Shown one piece after another: positions 1 to 9,348 of a stretch of DNA of 64,000 nucleotides; position 1 is the stretch's first letter, and each line of letters opens with the position of its first letter. The notes beneath the pieces are model-generated. The model was not told the DNA's origin. It did not search any database and worked only from the letters and a program-made list of their open reading frames with translations. The stretch is from a bacterium. Lineage in GTDB: Bacteria > Bacteroidota > Bacteroidia > Flavobacteriales_D > Sanyastnellaceae. Where the stretch lies: assembly GCA_029979565.1 (NCBI GenBank), contig JAPOHG010000001.1:62001-126000 (forward strand). Reading direction: 5' to 3'. A program made the position numbers and the translations under genes.

Positions 1-1
1 G

Positions 2-271
2 AAATTCCCCACCATCAGTGGAGCAGGCTCGTTGCCAGAACCCGAGGTGGTAGGCATGGCCTTCGCCATTCCTGTAGGGAACGTATCCGCTCCCATCGTA
101 GGCAACAACGGTGTGTGGGTAATCGCCCCAACATCCAGCACGGACGCGGCAGCGAAGTCGGACTACCTGACTGAGCAAACGACCCTGTTGGCACGGGCAC
201 GCGGCGCAGCAACCATACGTATTTCCAATGCGATGATGGACGCAGCTGACCTGGAAGACAACCGCAATTAA
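2..271 (+). CDS. PpiD/SurA-like peptidylprolyl isomerase, C-terminal fragment
   Basis: Only the last 89 codons are in the window; the gene enters from the left edge in frame 2, so no start can be given. The tail contains EPEVVGMAFAIPVG, a run typical of the end of a parvulin-type domain, followed by GNNGVWVI and a C-terminal helix ending in AADLEDNRN. This pattern is common at the end of Bacteroidota periplasmic, membrane-anchored PpiD-like foldases, which help outer-membrane proteins fold. The family call comes from the tail only; catalytic-domain architecture and the membrane anchor lie outside the window. It is followed at once by an intrinsic terminator. Confidence 0.7.
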   Translation, partial: KFPTISGAGSLPEPEVVGMAFAIPVGNVSAPIVGNNGVWVIAPTSSTDAAAKSDYLTEQTTLLARARGAATIRISNAMMDAADLEDNRN

Positions 272-290
272 GACCTAAATCCCTTCATCA

Positions 291-318
291 AAAGCCCGCT
301 CCATTGGCGGGCTTTTTT
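291..318 (+). terminator. Intrinsic terminator between converging ppiD-like gene and queA
   Basis: AAAGCCCGC, a short loop and GCGGGC followed by six T form a clean stem-loop 20 bases after the stop of the PpiD-like gene. The A-run on the left side means it could also work on the minus strand for queA, which ends at 327. Confidence 0.85.
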
Positions 319-326
319 GTGCCCTG

Positions 327-1556
327 TTACTGCTGATTCCATTCCAGGTAACTTCCATCACCGTAGCTCAAGAAGCGAAATCCTTCTCGCAGGGCACGTG
401 CATAGACCCCTTTCCATTCTCGACCGATTGCCGAAGCCACAAGGCAAAGCAAGGTGCTATTCGGAAGGTGAAAATTCGTGATCAATCCCTGTACCGAGCG
501 AATGCGGTAAGGCGGTACCATCATGACAGCTGTGCGGAAATGCCAATCGCTTCCGTCGAGGGCGTTGACGCACCACTGCATGGCCGTTTCCATGGTCCAG
601 CCCAAGCGCTCAGCCGCATCGCCGAGTTCTTGGCGCCATTCCCATTGCTCCAGTTCAAAGGGCTGTTCACCGGTCTTCTTCCACTTGATGGCAAGCCAGA
701 AAAGACTCTCTAAGGTTCGCAAACTTGTCGTCCCGGTGGCCACTCGATGCACCCCCTCTTCAGCAAGGGCTTGGATGGCATCGAATGAGACGGAGCAATG
801 TTCACCGTGCATCACGTGATCGGCAATATCACCATCGCCAAGGGGTTTGAAGGTTCCAGCACCCACATGCAAGGTCACTTGATGAACGGAGGTACTTGTG
901 CTCAATTCGGCCATCAACGGCGCGTCAAAATGCAATCCAGCCGTCGGAGCCGCCACGGAACCCGGGACTTCGGCGTAAACCGTTTGGTAATCTTCCGCAT
1001 CTTGCTCTTCCGCTGGACGACGCATGTAAGGGGGCAACGGCATCTTGCCCATGGCCTCCAACAATTCGGCGAAACTCGCTTCTCGGGCGTTTCCTGTCTC
1101 AGCCGATTGGTGCTTCCATTGCAACTCGATGTAGCGAACCCCTTCGTCCATGCCGACGCGTTTGGCCGCAACCTTCCACTTTCCAGCAGCATCCTCCACC
1201 TGCAGGGATGCTTCACCAGCCGTCCATCGCTTTCCCCCTTTGACCATGCATTTCCATACCACCGATTGGGTCGATGCCAATGCTTGTTCCATGGACTTTT
1301 CATGGGGCTCCAGAAGGAAAACTTCCAACCGCCCGCCCGTGGGTTTTTGCAACAGCAAGCGCGCTCGGATCACACGGGTGTTGTTTACCCACAACTGCGT
1401 GCCTTGGGGCAAAACCGCAGGCAAGTCAGCAAACCGCCGATCGGTGGTGACCTCGCCCTTACGCCATGTGAGCAGCCGCGCACTCGAGCGGGGCGTCACT
1501 GGACGCACAGCGATGGCCGATTCAGGAAGGTCGTAAACGTAATCGGCGGTGTGCAT
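327..1556 (-). CDS. queA: S-adenosylmethionine:tRNA ribosyltransferase-isomerase
   Basis: QueA transfers and isomerises the ribosyl part of S-adenosylmethionine onto preQ1 in tRNA, making epoxyqueuosine at the wobble position. The protein (409 aa) shows the family blocks in order: PRSSARLL and WVNNTRVI near the N-terminus, the TAGLHF block, HVGAGTFKP, GTTSLRTLES and the C-terminal LITNFHLPNSTL with GREW. The ORF track starts at 1583, but a -7 promoter box (TATTTTTG on the minus strand) covers 1588-1581, so the start must lie downstream; ATG 1556 gives MHTADYVYDLP, a normal N-terminus. It converges on the PpiD-like gene and diverges from the gene at 1650. Confidence 0.95.
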   Translation of the reverse strand: MHTADYVYDLPESAIAVRPVTPRSSARLLTWRKGEVTTDRRFADLPAVLPQGTQLWVNNTRVIRARLLLQKPTGGRLEVFLLEPHEKSMEQALASTQSVVWKCMVKGGKRWTAGEASLQVEDAAGKWKVAAKRVGMDEGVRYIELQWKHQSAETGNAREASFAELLEAMGKMPLPPYMRRPAEEQDAEDYQTVYAEVPGSVAAPTAGLHFDAPLMAELSTSTSVHQVTLHVGAGTFKPLGDGDIADHVMHGEHCSVSFDAIQALAEEGVHRVATGTTSLRTLESLFWLAIKWKKTGEQPFELEQWEWRQELGDAAERLGWTMETAMQWCVNALDGSDWHFRTAVMMVPPYRIRSVQGLITNFHLPNSTLLCLVASAIGREWKGVYARALREGFRFLSYGDGSYLEWNQQ

Positions 1557-1580
1557 GCATGGAATTTTTGAACAACGCGG

Positions 1581-1588
1581 CAAAAATA
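1581..1588 (-). promoter_or_regulatory. -7 promoter box of queA
   Basis: TATTTTTG on the minus strand fits the Bacteroidota -7 consensus TAnnTTTG. It excludes the upstream ORF start and places the queA start at 1556. Confidence 0.6.
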
Positions 1589-1634
1589 GCCCGTGAACCC
1601 GCCAATCATTCCTTCAATTTGCAAAGGGGTGCAT

Positions 1635-1642
1635 TACCTTCG
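1635..1642 (+). promoter_or_regulatory. -7 promoter box, epimerase/threonine dehydrogenase gene
   Basis: TACCTTCG, one mismatch to TAnnTTTG, ends seven bases before ATG 1650. It supports ATG 1650 over the ORF-track start at 1593 and predicts a very short or absent leader. Confidence 0.55.
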
Positions 1643-1649
1643 TTCCATC

Positions 1650-2609
1650 ATGGCCAAAATCCTCGTCATCGGTGCTGCTGGACAGCTGGGCATTGAATTG
1701 GTGCTTGCGCTCCAAGCCAAGCACGGTGTGGAAGCTGTGGATGTTTCAGACATTCGAGTTCCCAGCAATGAAAGGGTCATGCGAAGCCGCTTTATGCACC
1801 TTGATGCAACCGACGAAGGAGCCGTCCACAAAGTGTTGGAGGAGGGCCGGTACCACGCGGTGTATCACTTAGCTGCCATGCTCAGTGCCACCGGAGAGAA
1901 AAAGCCCATTGCCGCATGGGACTTGAACATGCAGTCCTTGCTGAACGTCCTCGAAGCGGCTAAAGAAGGATGGGTCGACCGGGTCTTTTGGCCGAGTTCC
2001 ATTGCCGTATTCGGGCCGGAATCGCCCAAGAAGTCTGTCGCACAGGAAGCACTGCTCGACCCGACCACGGTGTATGGAATCAGCAAACAAGCGGGTGAAT
2101 ATTGGTGCCGCTATTACCATGAGAAATACGGGGTCGACGCCCGGAGCATTCGGTATCCGGGATTGGTGGGTCATCGCTCCGCACCGGGTGGAGGTACCAC
2201 CGATTACGCCGTCGAGATTTACCACGCGGCTGCGGAAGGCATGCCGTATACCTGCTTCCTCAGAGCAGATCAAGCCTTGCCGATGATGTACATGGATGAC
2301 GCCGTGCGGGGGACGCTGGAGTTGATGGAGGCCCCTTCGGAAGCGATCCAGGTGCGCACGTCCTACAACCTTGGCGCAATGAGTTTTACACCCGGCGAAG
2401 TAGCCAACAGCATCCAACAGCACCTGCCCAATTTTCAGGTTCACTGCGAACCCGACCACCGTCAAATCATTGCAGAAAGTTGGCCAGAGAGCGTTGACGA
2501 TGGAGCAGCGCGCGCAGACTGGGGCTGGGAACCCAAGGTTTTGCTTCCCGAGATGACAACCATCATGCTCGATGCCCTTGGAAAAAAGACACACGCGGCT
2601 GTGCACTGA
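1650..2609 (+). CDS. NAD-dependent epimerase/dehydratase, L-threonine 3-dehydrogenase type
   Basis: A 319-aa extended short-chain dehydrogenase. The N-terminus has the Rossmann motif GAAGQLG, the mid-protein has the PSSIAVFG block, and the active-site YxxxK is YGISK. Overall layout, including RYPGLVG and the late TSYNLGAMSFTP segment, fits the UDP-galactose-epimerase-like L-threonine 3-dehydrogenases found in Bacteroidota and trypanosomes, which oxidise threonine to 2-amino-3-ketobutyrate. A sugar-nucleotide epimerase role is the main alternative. No 2-amino-3-ketobutyrate CoA ligase (kbl) is adjacent. The start was moved from 1593 to ATG 1650 because of the -7 box at 1635 and because MAKILVIGAAGQLG is the expected N-terminus. 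Confidence 0.8.
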   Translation: MAKILVIGAAGQLGIELVLALQAKHGVEAVDVSDIRVPSNERVMRSRFMHLDATDEGAVHKVLEEGRYHAVYHLAAMLSATGEKKPIAAWDLNMQSLLNVLEAAKEGWVDRVFWPSSIAVFGPESPKKSVAQEALLDPTTVYGISKQAGEYWCRYYHEKYGVDARSIRYPGLVGHRSAPGGGTTDYAVEIYHAAAEGMPYTCFLRADQALPMMYMDDAVRGTLELMEAPSEAIQVRTSYNLGAMSFTPGEVANSIQQHLPNFQVHCEPDHRQIIAESWPESVDDGAARADWGWEPKVLLPEMTTIMLDALGKKTHAAVH

Positions 2610-2702
2610 TTCGCGATCAGCCACCCGTTGATAGTGTGGGATGCCTTTTCTTTGCAGTTGCGCTTTGTGCACCGCTCTGACGCTCAACAATGACAATCCC
2701 CC

Positions 2703-4196
2703 ATGGCCGAGTTTCCTCCCTTGTACATTCAAAACAGCCTGACCCGGAAAAAAGAGTTGTTTACTCCGCTCAATGCACCCTACGTTGGGATGTACGTGTG
2801 TGGCCCCACGGTGTACAGCAACGTGCACCTTGGGAATGTCCGCACGTTTCTGACGTTTGATGTCGTGTACCGCTACCTCCTGTTTTTGGGGTACGAAGTG
2901 CGGTATGTTCGCAACATCACGGACGTCGGGCATTTGACGGGAGATTCCGATGACGGGGAGGATAAAATCGGCAAGAAGGCCCGGCTCGAAAACCTCGAGC
3001 CCATGGAAATCGTTCAGAAATACACCAATGACTTCCATGACGTGATGCGCGTCTTCAACATGAAGTCGCCCTCGATTGAACCCAGCGCCACGGGGCACAT
3101 TGTCGAGCAAATCCAAATGATCGAGGCCATCCTCGATCGCGGATACGCATACGAGTCCAATGGCAGTGTCTATTTCAACGTTCGCAAGTACAACGAAGAC
3201 CACGATTACGGTGCCCTCTCAGGCCGCAAAATCGACGACCTCCTCAACAACACGCGATCGCTGGACGGACAAGACGAGAAAAACGACCCACTGGATTTTG
3301 CCCTCTGGAAAAAGGCGGATGCCTCGCACTTGATGAAGTGGCCCTCGCCTTGGAGCGATGGCTTCCCTGGCTGGCACTTGGAATGCTCCGTCATGAGCAC
3401 CAAATACCTCGGAAACCAGTTCGACATCCACGGGGGGGGAATGGACTTGAAATTCCCTCACCACGAGTGCGAAATCGCCCAAAACACTGGTGCGACAGGT
3501 GAAGCGCATTCGGTGCGGTATTGGATGCACGGGAACATGCTGACCGTCAACGGCCGCAAAATGGCCAAATCTGAAGGAAACGGCTTCACCCCGGAAGAAT
3601 TGATTTCAGGAAATCACGCCTTGCTTGAACGGGGATATTCCCCCATGACGGTGCGGTTTTTCATGCTTCAAGGTCACTACGCTTCCACCCTCGACTTTTC
3701 CAATGAAGCGCTTCAAGCTGCCGAAAAAGGGCTGGACCGGTTGATGAGTTCCATGGCTTCACTTGAAGGGTTGCCTACAGCCTCGGATGCACCGAATCCG
3801 GATGTGGATACAGATGCCTTATCTGCCCGGTGCAGCGAAGCCATGGGCGACGATTTCAATACCCCAATATTGATCAGCGTGTTGTTCGATGCCGTCAAAC
3901 TCGTCAACAGCGTTGCGTCCGAACGCATTGCCATTGATGCGACGCAAAAGGAACGCTTGACCAAGCTGCTCCATGGCTATGTTTTCGATGTGCTCGGCTT
4001 GACCCAGGAGAACGACGCCGACGGCGGGGGCAGCGAGGGGGAATCCGATGCGCTGCTGGACCTATTGGTGGAATTGCGCGGCAACGCCAAAACCAACAAA
4101 GACTGGGGAACAGCCGATGCCATTCGGAATGCCCTCAGTGCATTGGGGATTTCCATCAAGGACAGCAAAGACGGAAGCACATGGGAGCGCGATTAA
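2703..4196 (+). CDS. cysS: Cysteinyl-tRNA synthetase
   Basis: A class I aminoacyl-tRNA synthetase of 497 aa that charges tRNA-Cys. The HIGH-type motif is HLGN (residues 42-45), the KMSKS loop is KMAKS (286-290), and the zinc ligands typical of CysRS can be seen in YVCGPTVY (C33), WHLECS and HHECE. The C-terminal helical domain is present ([17 protein letters not shown]). The 93-base gap before it holds no clear promoter. The stop overlaps the next gene by 16 bases, so the M28 peptidase is probably co-transcribed. Confidence 0.97.
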   Translation: MAEFPPLYIQNSLTRKKELFTPLNAPYVGMYVCGPTVYSNVHLGNVRTFLTFDVVYRYLLFLGYEVRYVRNITDVGHLTGDSDDGEDKIGKKARLENLEPMEIVQKYTNDFHDVMRVFNMKSPSIEPSATGHIVEQIQMIEAILDRGYAYESNGSVYFNVRKYNEDHDYGALSGRKIDDLLNNTRSLDGQDEKNDPLDFALWKKADASHLMKWPSPWSDGFPGWHLECSVMSTKYLGNQFDIHGGGMDLKFPHHECEIAQNTGATGEAHSVRYWMHGNMLTVNGRKMAKSEGNGFTPEELISGNHALLERGYSPMTVRFFMLQGHYASTLDFSNEALQAAEKGLDRLMSSMASLEGLPTASDAPNPDVDTDALSARCSEAMGDDFNTPILISVLFDAVKLVNSVASERIAIDATQKERLTKLLHGYVFDVLGLTQENDADGGGSEGESDALLDLLVELRGNAKTNKDWGTADAIRNALSALGISIKDSKDGSTWERD

Positions 4197-5191
4197 TTCC
4201 TTTGCTCTTCCTGGCCTCAATGGCCTTGTTGCTCGTACGCTGCGGGGGTGACCCAACTCCAGATTCTTCCGCATCGGAAACGACTGCTGTTCAAACGCCC
4301 CGCGTCGACGCTCCAGCGTTCAATGCGGATTCGGCTTACGCATACATTGCCCAGCAGGTAGCATTCGGCCCGCGCGTTCCGAACACACCAGAACACGTCG
4401 CTTGTGGGGATTGGCTGTCCAACGAATTAACCCGCCATGGCGCCAATGTGATCGAGCAACCCGGTTTGGTGCGTGCCTACGACGGGACCATTCTGCGCAT
4501 CCGAAACCTCATCGGTCAATTTCGCCCAGAGAATCGGGAGCGCATTTTGCTGTTTGCCCATTGGGATACGCGGCCCTTCGCTGACAAAGACACCTTGCGC
4601 ATGCGAGAGCCGATTGATGGGGCCAATGATGGTGGATCGGGCGTTGGGGTGTTGTTGGAAGTCGCCCGCATTCTCGGGGCGGATTCCACGCTCGACGTGG
4701 GCGTGGATATCGTCTTTTTCGATGCGGAAGACTACGGCACACCTGAATGGGGGGAGAAGAATCAAAATTCCGCTTTGACTTGGTGCCTGGGCAGCCAGTA
4801 TTGGGCCAACCAGCCACACCGCATCGGTTACAACGCCAAATACGGCATCCTCCTCGACATGGTCGGAGCCGAAGGAGCTGTTTTCAACAAGGAGGGAACG
4901 TCCATGGCCTATGCGCCAACGGTGGTCAAACGGCTGTGGGCATCGGCAGAACGGTTGGGCTACGGCGACTATTTCAAACGTGATGTCACGCCGGAAACCA
5001 TTGACGATAATTTATTCGTTTCTGAATTCGCCGGAATTCCATCGGCCAACATCGTTCACTACCAAGTGCAAGTGCTTCCCATGGGGTATGGCCCCTTCCA
5101 TCATACCCATGCCGACAACCTCTCCATCATCAGCACTGAAACCCTCGCTGCCGTTGGGAATACGGTGCTTGATGTGCTTTGGAACGATTGA
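4181..5191 (+). CDS. M28-family zinc hydrolase lipoprotein, glutaminyl cyclase-like
   Basis: A 336-aa exported protein. The N-terminus is a signal peptide ending in LLVRC at residue 21, a lipobox-like site with an unusual Arg before the Cys. The M28 metal ligands are visible: H127 in AHWDTRP, D150 in GANDGGSG, the acidic pair in FDAEDYG (around 181-183) and a late HTHADN histidine. The set [23 protein letters not shown] is typical of Bacteroidota glutaminyl-peptide cyclotransferase-like M28 enzymes, which cyclise N-terminal glutamine; a plain aminopeptidase is possible. The start lies inside the end of cysS (16-base overlap), which suggests translational coupling. Confidence 0.85.
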   Translation: MGARLIPLLFLASMALLLVRCGGDPTPDSSASETTAVQTPRVDAPAFNADSAYAYIAQQVAFGPRVPNTPEHVACGDWLSNELTRHGANVIEQPGLVRAYDGTILRIRNLIGQFRPENRERILLFAHWDTRPFADKDTLRMREPIDGANDGGSGVGVLLEVARILGADSTLDVGVDIVFFDAEDYGTPEWGEKNQNSALTWCLGSQYWANQPHRIGYNAKYGILLDMVGAEGAVFNKEGTSMAYAPTVVKRLWASAERLGYGDYFKRDVTPETIDDNLFVSEFAGIPSANIVHYQVQVLPMGYGPFHHTHADNLSIISTETLAAVGNTVLDVLWND

Positions 5192-5268
5192 TTCAATCGG
5201 TTCCGGTTATGCGCCCGTACATGTGAACAATTTGGGACAATCTTTCACGACTGGGTAGGCCCAGACCG

Positions 5269-5276
5269 TAGTTTGG
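5269..5276 (+). promoter_or_regulatory. Possible -7 box of the TPR protein gene
   Basis: TAGTTTGG matches seven of eight positions of TAnnTTTG only loosely (last T replaced) and ends four bases before ATG 5281, the spacing seen at several other genes here. Weak on its own. Confidence 0.3.
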
Positions 5277-5280
5277 TTCC

Positions 5281-7116
5281 ATGATGCCCAGGGTCTTTTG
5301 TTCAAACCGATACCGCTCCGTCGAGAGGAGAAAAGAACGGAAGATGACGGTGGCCCTTGTGGCTTTGGTTTGGATTTCAACGGCGGTTGGATCCTTCGCA
5401 CAAGAAGTTGAAGAGCCGGCGATACGCCCCGATCCATCCATTGAGGAGGCCAATCTCATGCTCGACCGAGGGGATTCGTTGCTGAACCTCAAGAAACCTG
5501 TGGCTGCATTGTCCATGTACCGCGGCGCAATTGAACGAACGTTCGACCCCTGCCAGCAAGCTCGGGCCTTCGTCGGGATTGCGCAGATTTATACGGCCAG
5601 TAACAACCCGGATTTGGCACTGGCTGGACTGGAACAAGCCCAACTTGGATTCTTGGCGTGCGAGGCCGAAGTGCGCACGCGCATCGTCATCCAGGCTGCC
5701 GACTTGTGGTTGAAGCTGCATTTCGAAGACCGAGCCATTGAACTCATTCAACGGGAATTGGAGCTGAACCCGGGATGTACGCAATTGAATTCGAAACTCG
5801 CCGACCTGTGGTTTACGGGCGGCTACTGGAAGAAGGCCCGAGCTCAGTATGAGGAGTGCATTCGCCTATGCCCGAAACAAGCCCACGACCTCCGTGCCGA
5901 TTGGATCAGCGCACTCATTCAAATCGATGGGGTCCAAGGGCAAGCGCCAGGGGATTCGATTCGTGACCAATTTGAACAAGAAGCGGCATTTCTATCCCCT
6001 CCCGTGGCCCAAGGATTTCGAGAGCAAATCCACCTCGTACTATCCATGCAAGGGCTACACATGGCCGCCCTGGAGTGGGCGCAGGCCATTTTAGACGAGA
6101 CGCCGCCCGAGGATGTGGCACACCTTGCGGTGGCGCATATGAGGACGGCCAACAGCGCGCAATTCGCTCACCGGCCCCTCGATGCTTTGATTGGCTATCA
6201 CGAAGCCATAAAGTCGGCCCGCGCAGCAGGCGATTGGACATTGCTCGCGGAAGCGCTGCGCCAAAAGGGCCTGTTTGAAAAAGACCGAGGCAACGACGCC
6301 GAAGCGCTACAAGCCTTCATCGAATTGGACGAAATCCACACGGAACGCCTCGCTCAGCAACCGCAATCGACTGGACGTGAAACCCGCCAATTCGAAGAGC
6401 AAGTGCTTCCTGTCATGGATCCGTTTGACGTGGCGGCATTCGAACTCGAACGTTCGCAGTCTTCACCCTACCGTTCAACCGGTTGGCCTTGGATTGCAGG
6501 CATCCTGGCCATCGGTGTCCTGGCCTATGCAAGGCAACAACGCCATCTCCGATCAGCTCTTCACAAAGAGCGAAGGCGGATCATTCGCCTCCGATCCTTG
6601 GTTCCCGCTGACCGCTTGCCCAGCAATCCATCGAACCCGGTACACACCGATGTCGAACTGGGGACGAGCAGCTTGATGCCGAGCGGTGAGTTCATTCAAA
6701 CCGGCGACGGAGATGCCCGCTCGCAATCCATCCAAGCTTTCTTAAAAGAACTCGATGCTGACTTGCAGAGCCGCATTCAGTTCAACATCGAGGAAGACGT
6801 GCAATTCAGCATTGGCCCGGAGGTGCGTGTGGTTTTGCGCAACCTGCTTCGCGGGCTTGTTGACATCACGACGGAGGACCGTTCCATTGCCTTGGGGGTC
6901 GAAGCCGTCGCAAAATCCCACTGGGTTTTGCAATTGGATAGCCAGCATACAGCAGCTTCCAAAGCATTTGAAGGCCTGTTCTACGGGAAAGACGCATTGG
7001 CGTCTTCGCGCTGGAATGAGCTGCATGCGCAATTGCGCAAGCTTGCTGGGAAAATCAACATCGAACGGGTTTCCCCGCTTGAAGAGCGGCTTACCTTGAC
7101 ATTGCCTTACATCTAA
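5281..7116 (+). CDS. TPR-repeat membrane protein with degenerate histidine-kinase-like C-terminus
   Basis: The 611-aa product starts with a basic stretch and a signal/anchor (TVALVALVWISTAVG). Residues about 50-390 are helical tetratricopeptide-like repeats, probably periplasmic. A transmembrane segment follows (around 402-420, WIAGILAIGVLAY), then a charged cytoplasmic linker. The last 140 residues resemble the ATPase part of a LytS/two-component kinase: VLRNLLRGLVDI sits where an N-box would be and ERLTLTLPY is like the final strand. I find no phospho-accepting H in a DHp context and no DxGxG or GxGL boxes, so it is probably inactive as a kinase. An internal start at 5344 would give a more ordinary signal peptide. 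No partner response regulator is adjacent. Confidence 0.65.
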   Translation: MMPRVFCSNRYRSVERRKERKMTVALVALVWISTAVGSFAQEVEEPAIRPDPSIEEANLMLDRGDSLLNLKKPVAALSMYRGAIERTFDPCQQARAFVGIAQIYTASNNPDLALAGLEQAQLGFLACEAEVRTRIVIQAADLWLKLHFEDRAIELIQRELELNPGCTQLNSKLADLWFTGGYWKKARAQYEECIRLCPKQAHDLRADWISALIQIDGVQGQAPGDSIRDQFEQEAAFLSPPVAQGFREQIHLVLSMQGLHMAALEWAQAILDETPPEDVAHLAVAHMRTANSAQFAHRPLDALIGYHEAIKSARAAGDWTLLAEALRQKGLFEKDRGNDAEALQAFIELDEIHTERLAQQPQSTGRETRQFEEQVLPVMDPFDVAAFELERSQSSPYRSTGWPWIAGILAIGVLAYARQQRHLRSALHKERRRIIRLRSLVPADRLPSNPSNPVHTDVELGTSSLMPSGEFIQTGDGDARSQSIQAFLKELDADLQSRIQFNIEEDVQFSIGPEVRVVLRNLLRGLVDITTEDRSIALGVEAVAKSHWVLQLDSQHTAASKAFEGLFYGKDALASSRWNELHAQLRKLAGKINIERVSPLEERLTLTLPYI

Positions 7117-7124
7117 GGGATTGC

Positions 7125-8153
7125 CTACCGTTGCCCTTGGAACTGCTCCAAGAACCGCATATCGCTCTCGAAGAACGCCCGCAAGTCCCCGATTTGGTAC
7201 TTGAGCATGGTGATGCGCTCCACCCCCATGCCAAACGCAAAACCGGAATATTCACGCGAATCAATGCCCGAAGCTTCCAAGACGGCAGGATCGACCATGC
7301 CGCAGCCCAAGATTTCGAGCCAGCCCGTGCCTTTGGTGATCCGCTTGTCGACCTCCGTCTCCAGTCCCCAATACACATCCACTTCAGCGCTGGGCTCTGT
7401 GAAAGGGAAATAAGAAGGGCGAAGGCGGATTTTGGTGTCGGCCCCGAAGAACTCCTGGGCGAATCGCAGCAGGGTCTGTTTCAGGTCAGCAAATGACACG
7501 CCTTTGTCGATGTAAAGCCCTTCAATCTGGTGGAACATGCAGTGCGCACGCGCGCTGATGGCCTCATTGCGGAACACGCGACCGGGCATGATGATGCGCA
7601 TGGGCGGTTCCCGCTTTTCCATTTCACGGACCTGCACCGAAGATGTGTGCGTTCGGAGCAACATGTCGGGGTTTCGGTCCACAAAGAAGGTGTCCTGCAT
7701 GTCCCGAGCAGGGTGTTCTTCGGGAAAATTTAATCCGCTGAATACGTGCCAGTCATCCTCAATTTCTGGCCCCTCAGAAACGACAAATCCCATGCGTTCG
7801 AGGATGCCAATGATCTCCCGTCTAACCACACTCAAAGGATGGTGGGCGCCGACCGGAATGCCCCCATCGGGCCGCGTCCAATCGAATTGCGCAGCGTCAT
7901 CACCCTCAGAATGGGCTTGGCTTGACGCCCCCTCGGCGACCCGCTGTTCAACCTGTTGTTTGAACTCGTTGATCAGTTTGCCCAACTCGCGCTTTTCCTC
8001 ATTCGGAGCCGCTTTAAAGTCAGCCATGGCATCCTTCATTTTCCCTTTTCGCCCCAGCCATTGGATGCGAAACGCCTCCACCTCCTCTGCGGTGTTGAAT
8101 TGAACAGCCGCGACTTCCGCGGCCCACTGCGCCAATTGTTCCTTCAGTGCCAT
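7125..8153 (-). CDS. pheS: Phenylalanyl-tRNA synthetase alpha subunit
   Basis: The 342-aa catalytic subunit of the alpha2-beta2 class II enzyme. It has an N-terminal coiled coil (residues 1-100), then HPLSVVRREIIGIL, the motif 2 region GRVFRNEAISARAHCMFHQIEG and motif 3 near the C-terminus (FAFGMGVERITMLKY). It needs PheT, encoded 1.8 kb away on the other strand at 9971. The start codon follows the stop of the cyclophilin gene by one base, so translation is probably coupled. Confidence 0.97.
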   Translation of the reverse strand: MALKEQLAQWAAEVAAVQFNTAEEVEAFRIQWLGRKGKMKDAMADFKAAPNEEKRELGKLINEFKQQVEQRVAEGASSQAHSEGDDAAQFDWTRPDGGIPVGAHHPLSVVRREIIGILERMGFVVSEGPEIEDDWHVFSGLNFPEEHPARDMQDTFFVDRNPDMLLRTHTSSVQVREMEKREPPMRIIMPGRVFRNEAISARAHCMFHQIEGLYIDKGVSFADLKQTLLRFAQEFFGADTKIRLRPSYFPFTEPSAEVDVYWGLETEVDKRITKGTGWLEILGCGMVDPAVLEASGIDSREYSGFAFGMGVERITMLKYQIGDLRAFFESDMRFLEQFQGQR

Positions 8154-8154
8154 C

Positions 8155-8910
8155 CTATCGAATTACCTCCATCGCCATGCGGACATCGCTCATAGGACGG
8201 TTGCCTGCACCCGTCGGAACGGCGGCAACTGAATCGATGATGTCCAACCCTTCCACCACATATCCAAACACGGTGTAATTGTTGTCCAAAAATGGAACGC
8301 CTCCATCTGTCATGTAACGTTCGATTGCTTCATCCGAGTACTTGAACGGCTCCCCGGTATCGAAGTCTGGACCGAAATTGCGCGCCTCAATGGTCAGAAT
8401 CTCTTCTTTTGAAAAGGGCCGTCCTTGCACCAGGTAGAATTGACTCCCTGAGCTCTTACGCTCCGGGTTCGAGGCGTCCCCTTGGCGAGCAGCTGCCAGT
8501 GCCCCTTTGAAATGGAGCAAGTCCGTGGTGATCTCCGCGGGAACTTGGTACCCTGGTCCGCCCGAACCGAGCGGTGTGGAAAGCGATGCCGTGCGGCTCA
8601 CCGGGTCGCCACCTTGGATCATGAATTCATTGATAACGCGGTGAAACAGCAAGCTGTCGTAGAATCCCTTCTCCACCAGTTCGATGAAGTTGTCGCGGTG
8701 CTGCGGGGTGAGGTTGGACAACTCCACAACCATATCGCCGAAATCCGTTTTGATGCGAACCTGGCGCAACTCCTCTGCCTCCACTGTGGGTGCAGCTGCC
8801 TCCATCTTTTCACCTTCAGCGGGCGTAGATTCACCGCAACCCAAGAGTCCAAACCCCACGACAATTGCGAATGCCGCAGCGATATAATGCACTGACTTAT
8901 TGAAATTCAT
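8155..8910 (-). CDS. Cyclophilin-type peptidylprolyl isomerase lipoprotein
   Basis: A 251-aa exported isomerase. The N-terminal signal ends in a good lipobox, GLLGC (C25), followed by an acidic linker. The cyclophilin core begins at VRIKTDFGDMVVELS, contains the catalytic FHRVINEFMIQGGDP and ends with NNYTVFGYVVEGLDIID. It probably folds proteins in the periplasm. The ORF-track start (8937) is rejected because ATG 8910 gives a compact signal peptide and lies about 38 bases after a perfect -7 box at 8955-8948. It is the first gene of a two-gene unit with pheS. Confidence 0.9.
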   Translation of the reverse strand: MNFNKSVHYIAAAFAIVVGFGLLGCGESTPAEGEKMEAAAPTVEAEELRQVRIKTDFGDMVVELSNLTPQHRDNFIELVEKGFYDSLLFHRVINEFMIQGGDPVSRTASLSTPLGSGGPGYQVPAEITTDLLHFKGALAAARQGDASNPERKSSGSQFYLVQGRPFSKEEILTIEARNFGPDFDTGEPFKYSDEAIERYMTDGGVPFLDNNYTVFGYVVEGLDIIDSVAAVPTGAGNRPMSDVRMAMEVIR

Positions 8911-8947
8911 GACTTTTTGAAGATATTTGGAGTTCAATCTAAGCCTG

Positions 8948-8955
8948 CAAAGTTA
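8948..8955 (-). promoter_or_regulatory. -7 box of the cyclophilin-pheS unit
   Basis: TAACTTTG on the minus strand, an exact TAnnTTTG match, with a leader of about 30 bases to ATG 8910. It lies just before the divergent lipoprotein start at 8965. Confidence 0.6.
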
Positions 8956-8964
8956 GACGACCTT

Positions 8965-9342
8965 ATGCGAAATGTTTCCCTTTCCCTCGGCGCAATGGCA
9001 CTCGGTGCTGTTTTGAGCCTCTCCAGCTGCCATGAAGTAGAGGAGACGATTGCGAATGTCGTTGTCTTGAATGACCTCGGAGCACCGGTGCAGGGAGCGA
9101 CTGTTCGGTTGTATGCCTTTGGATCTGTCGATGAAGATTTTGTTGGAGAGCCTCGCTTCGATACCACGGCGGTGTCCAACGCAGCAGGTCAAGTCAGCTT
9201 CAACTTCTCAGAATTTTACGTCGAAGGGCAAGCCGGTTTTGCGGTGCTCGACATCGAAGCCACCAAAGCGGCTCTCTATGGAACCGGGCTGATTAAAATT
9301 GAGGAGGAAAAGACGAACGAGGCGACCGTTTACATCGAGTAA
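8965..9342 (+). CDS. Small lipoprotein with carboxypeptidase-regulatory-like fold
   Basis: A 125-aa protein with a signal peptide and lipobox LSLSSC (C22). The mature part reads VVLNDLGAPVQGATVRLYA, then a TTAVSNAAGQVSFNF segment, which is the pattern of a small beta-sandwich of the carboxypeptidase regulatory/transthyretin type (plug-like repeat common in Bacteroidota surface proteins). Function unknown. ATG 8965 is preferred to the track start at 8917 because it gives a normal lipoprotein signal and avoids overlap with the divergent cyclophilin gene. It converges on the gene ending at 9349 with six bases between stops. Confidence 0.7.
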   Translation: MRNVSLSLGAMALGAVLSLSSCHEVEETIANVVVLNDLGAPVQGATVRLYAFGSVDEDFVGEPRFDTTAVSNAAGQVSFNFSEFYVEGQAGFAVLDIEATKAALYGTGLIKIEEEKTNEATVYIE

Positions 9343-9348
9343 ACGCAT

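Noticed and set aside
1869-3203. 444-aa minus-strand ORF opposite the epimerase and cysS
   Set aside because: Antisense shadow of two clear genes; codon-frame artefact of GC-rich DNA with no family motif.
5251-5264. CTGGG-TAGG-CCCAG hairpin between the M28 gene and the TPR gene
   Set aside because: Short stem with no T-run, so not supported as an intrinsic terminator.
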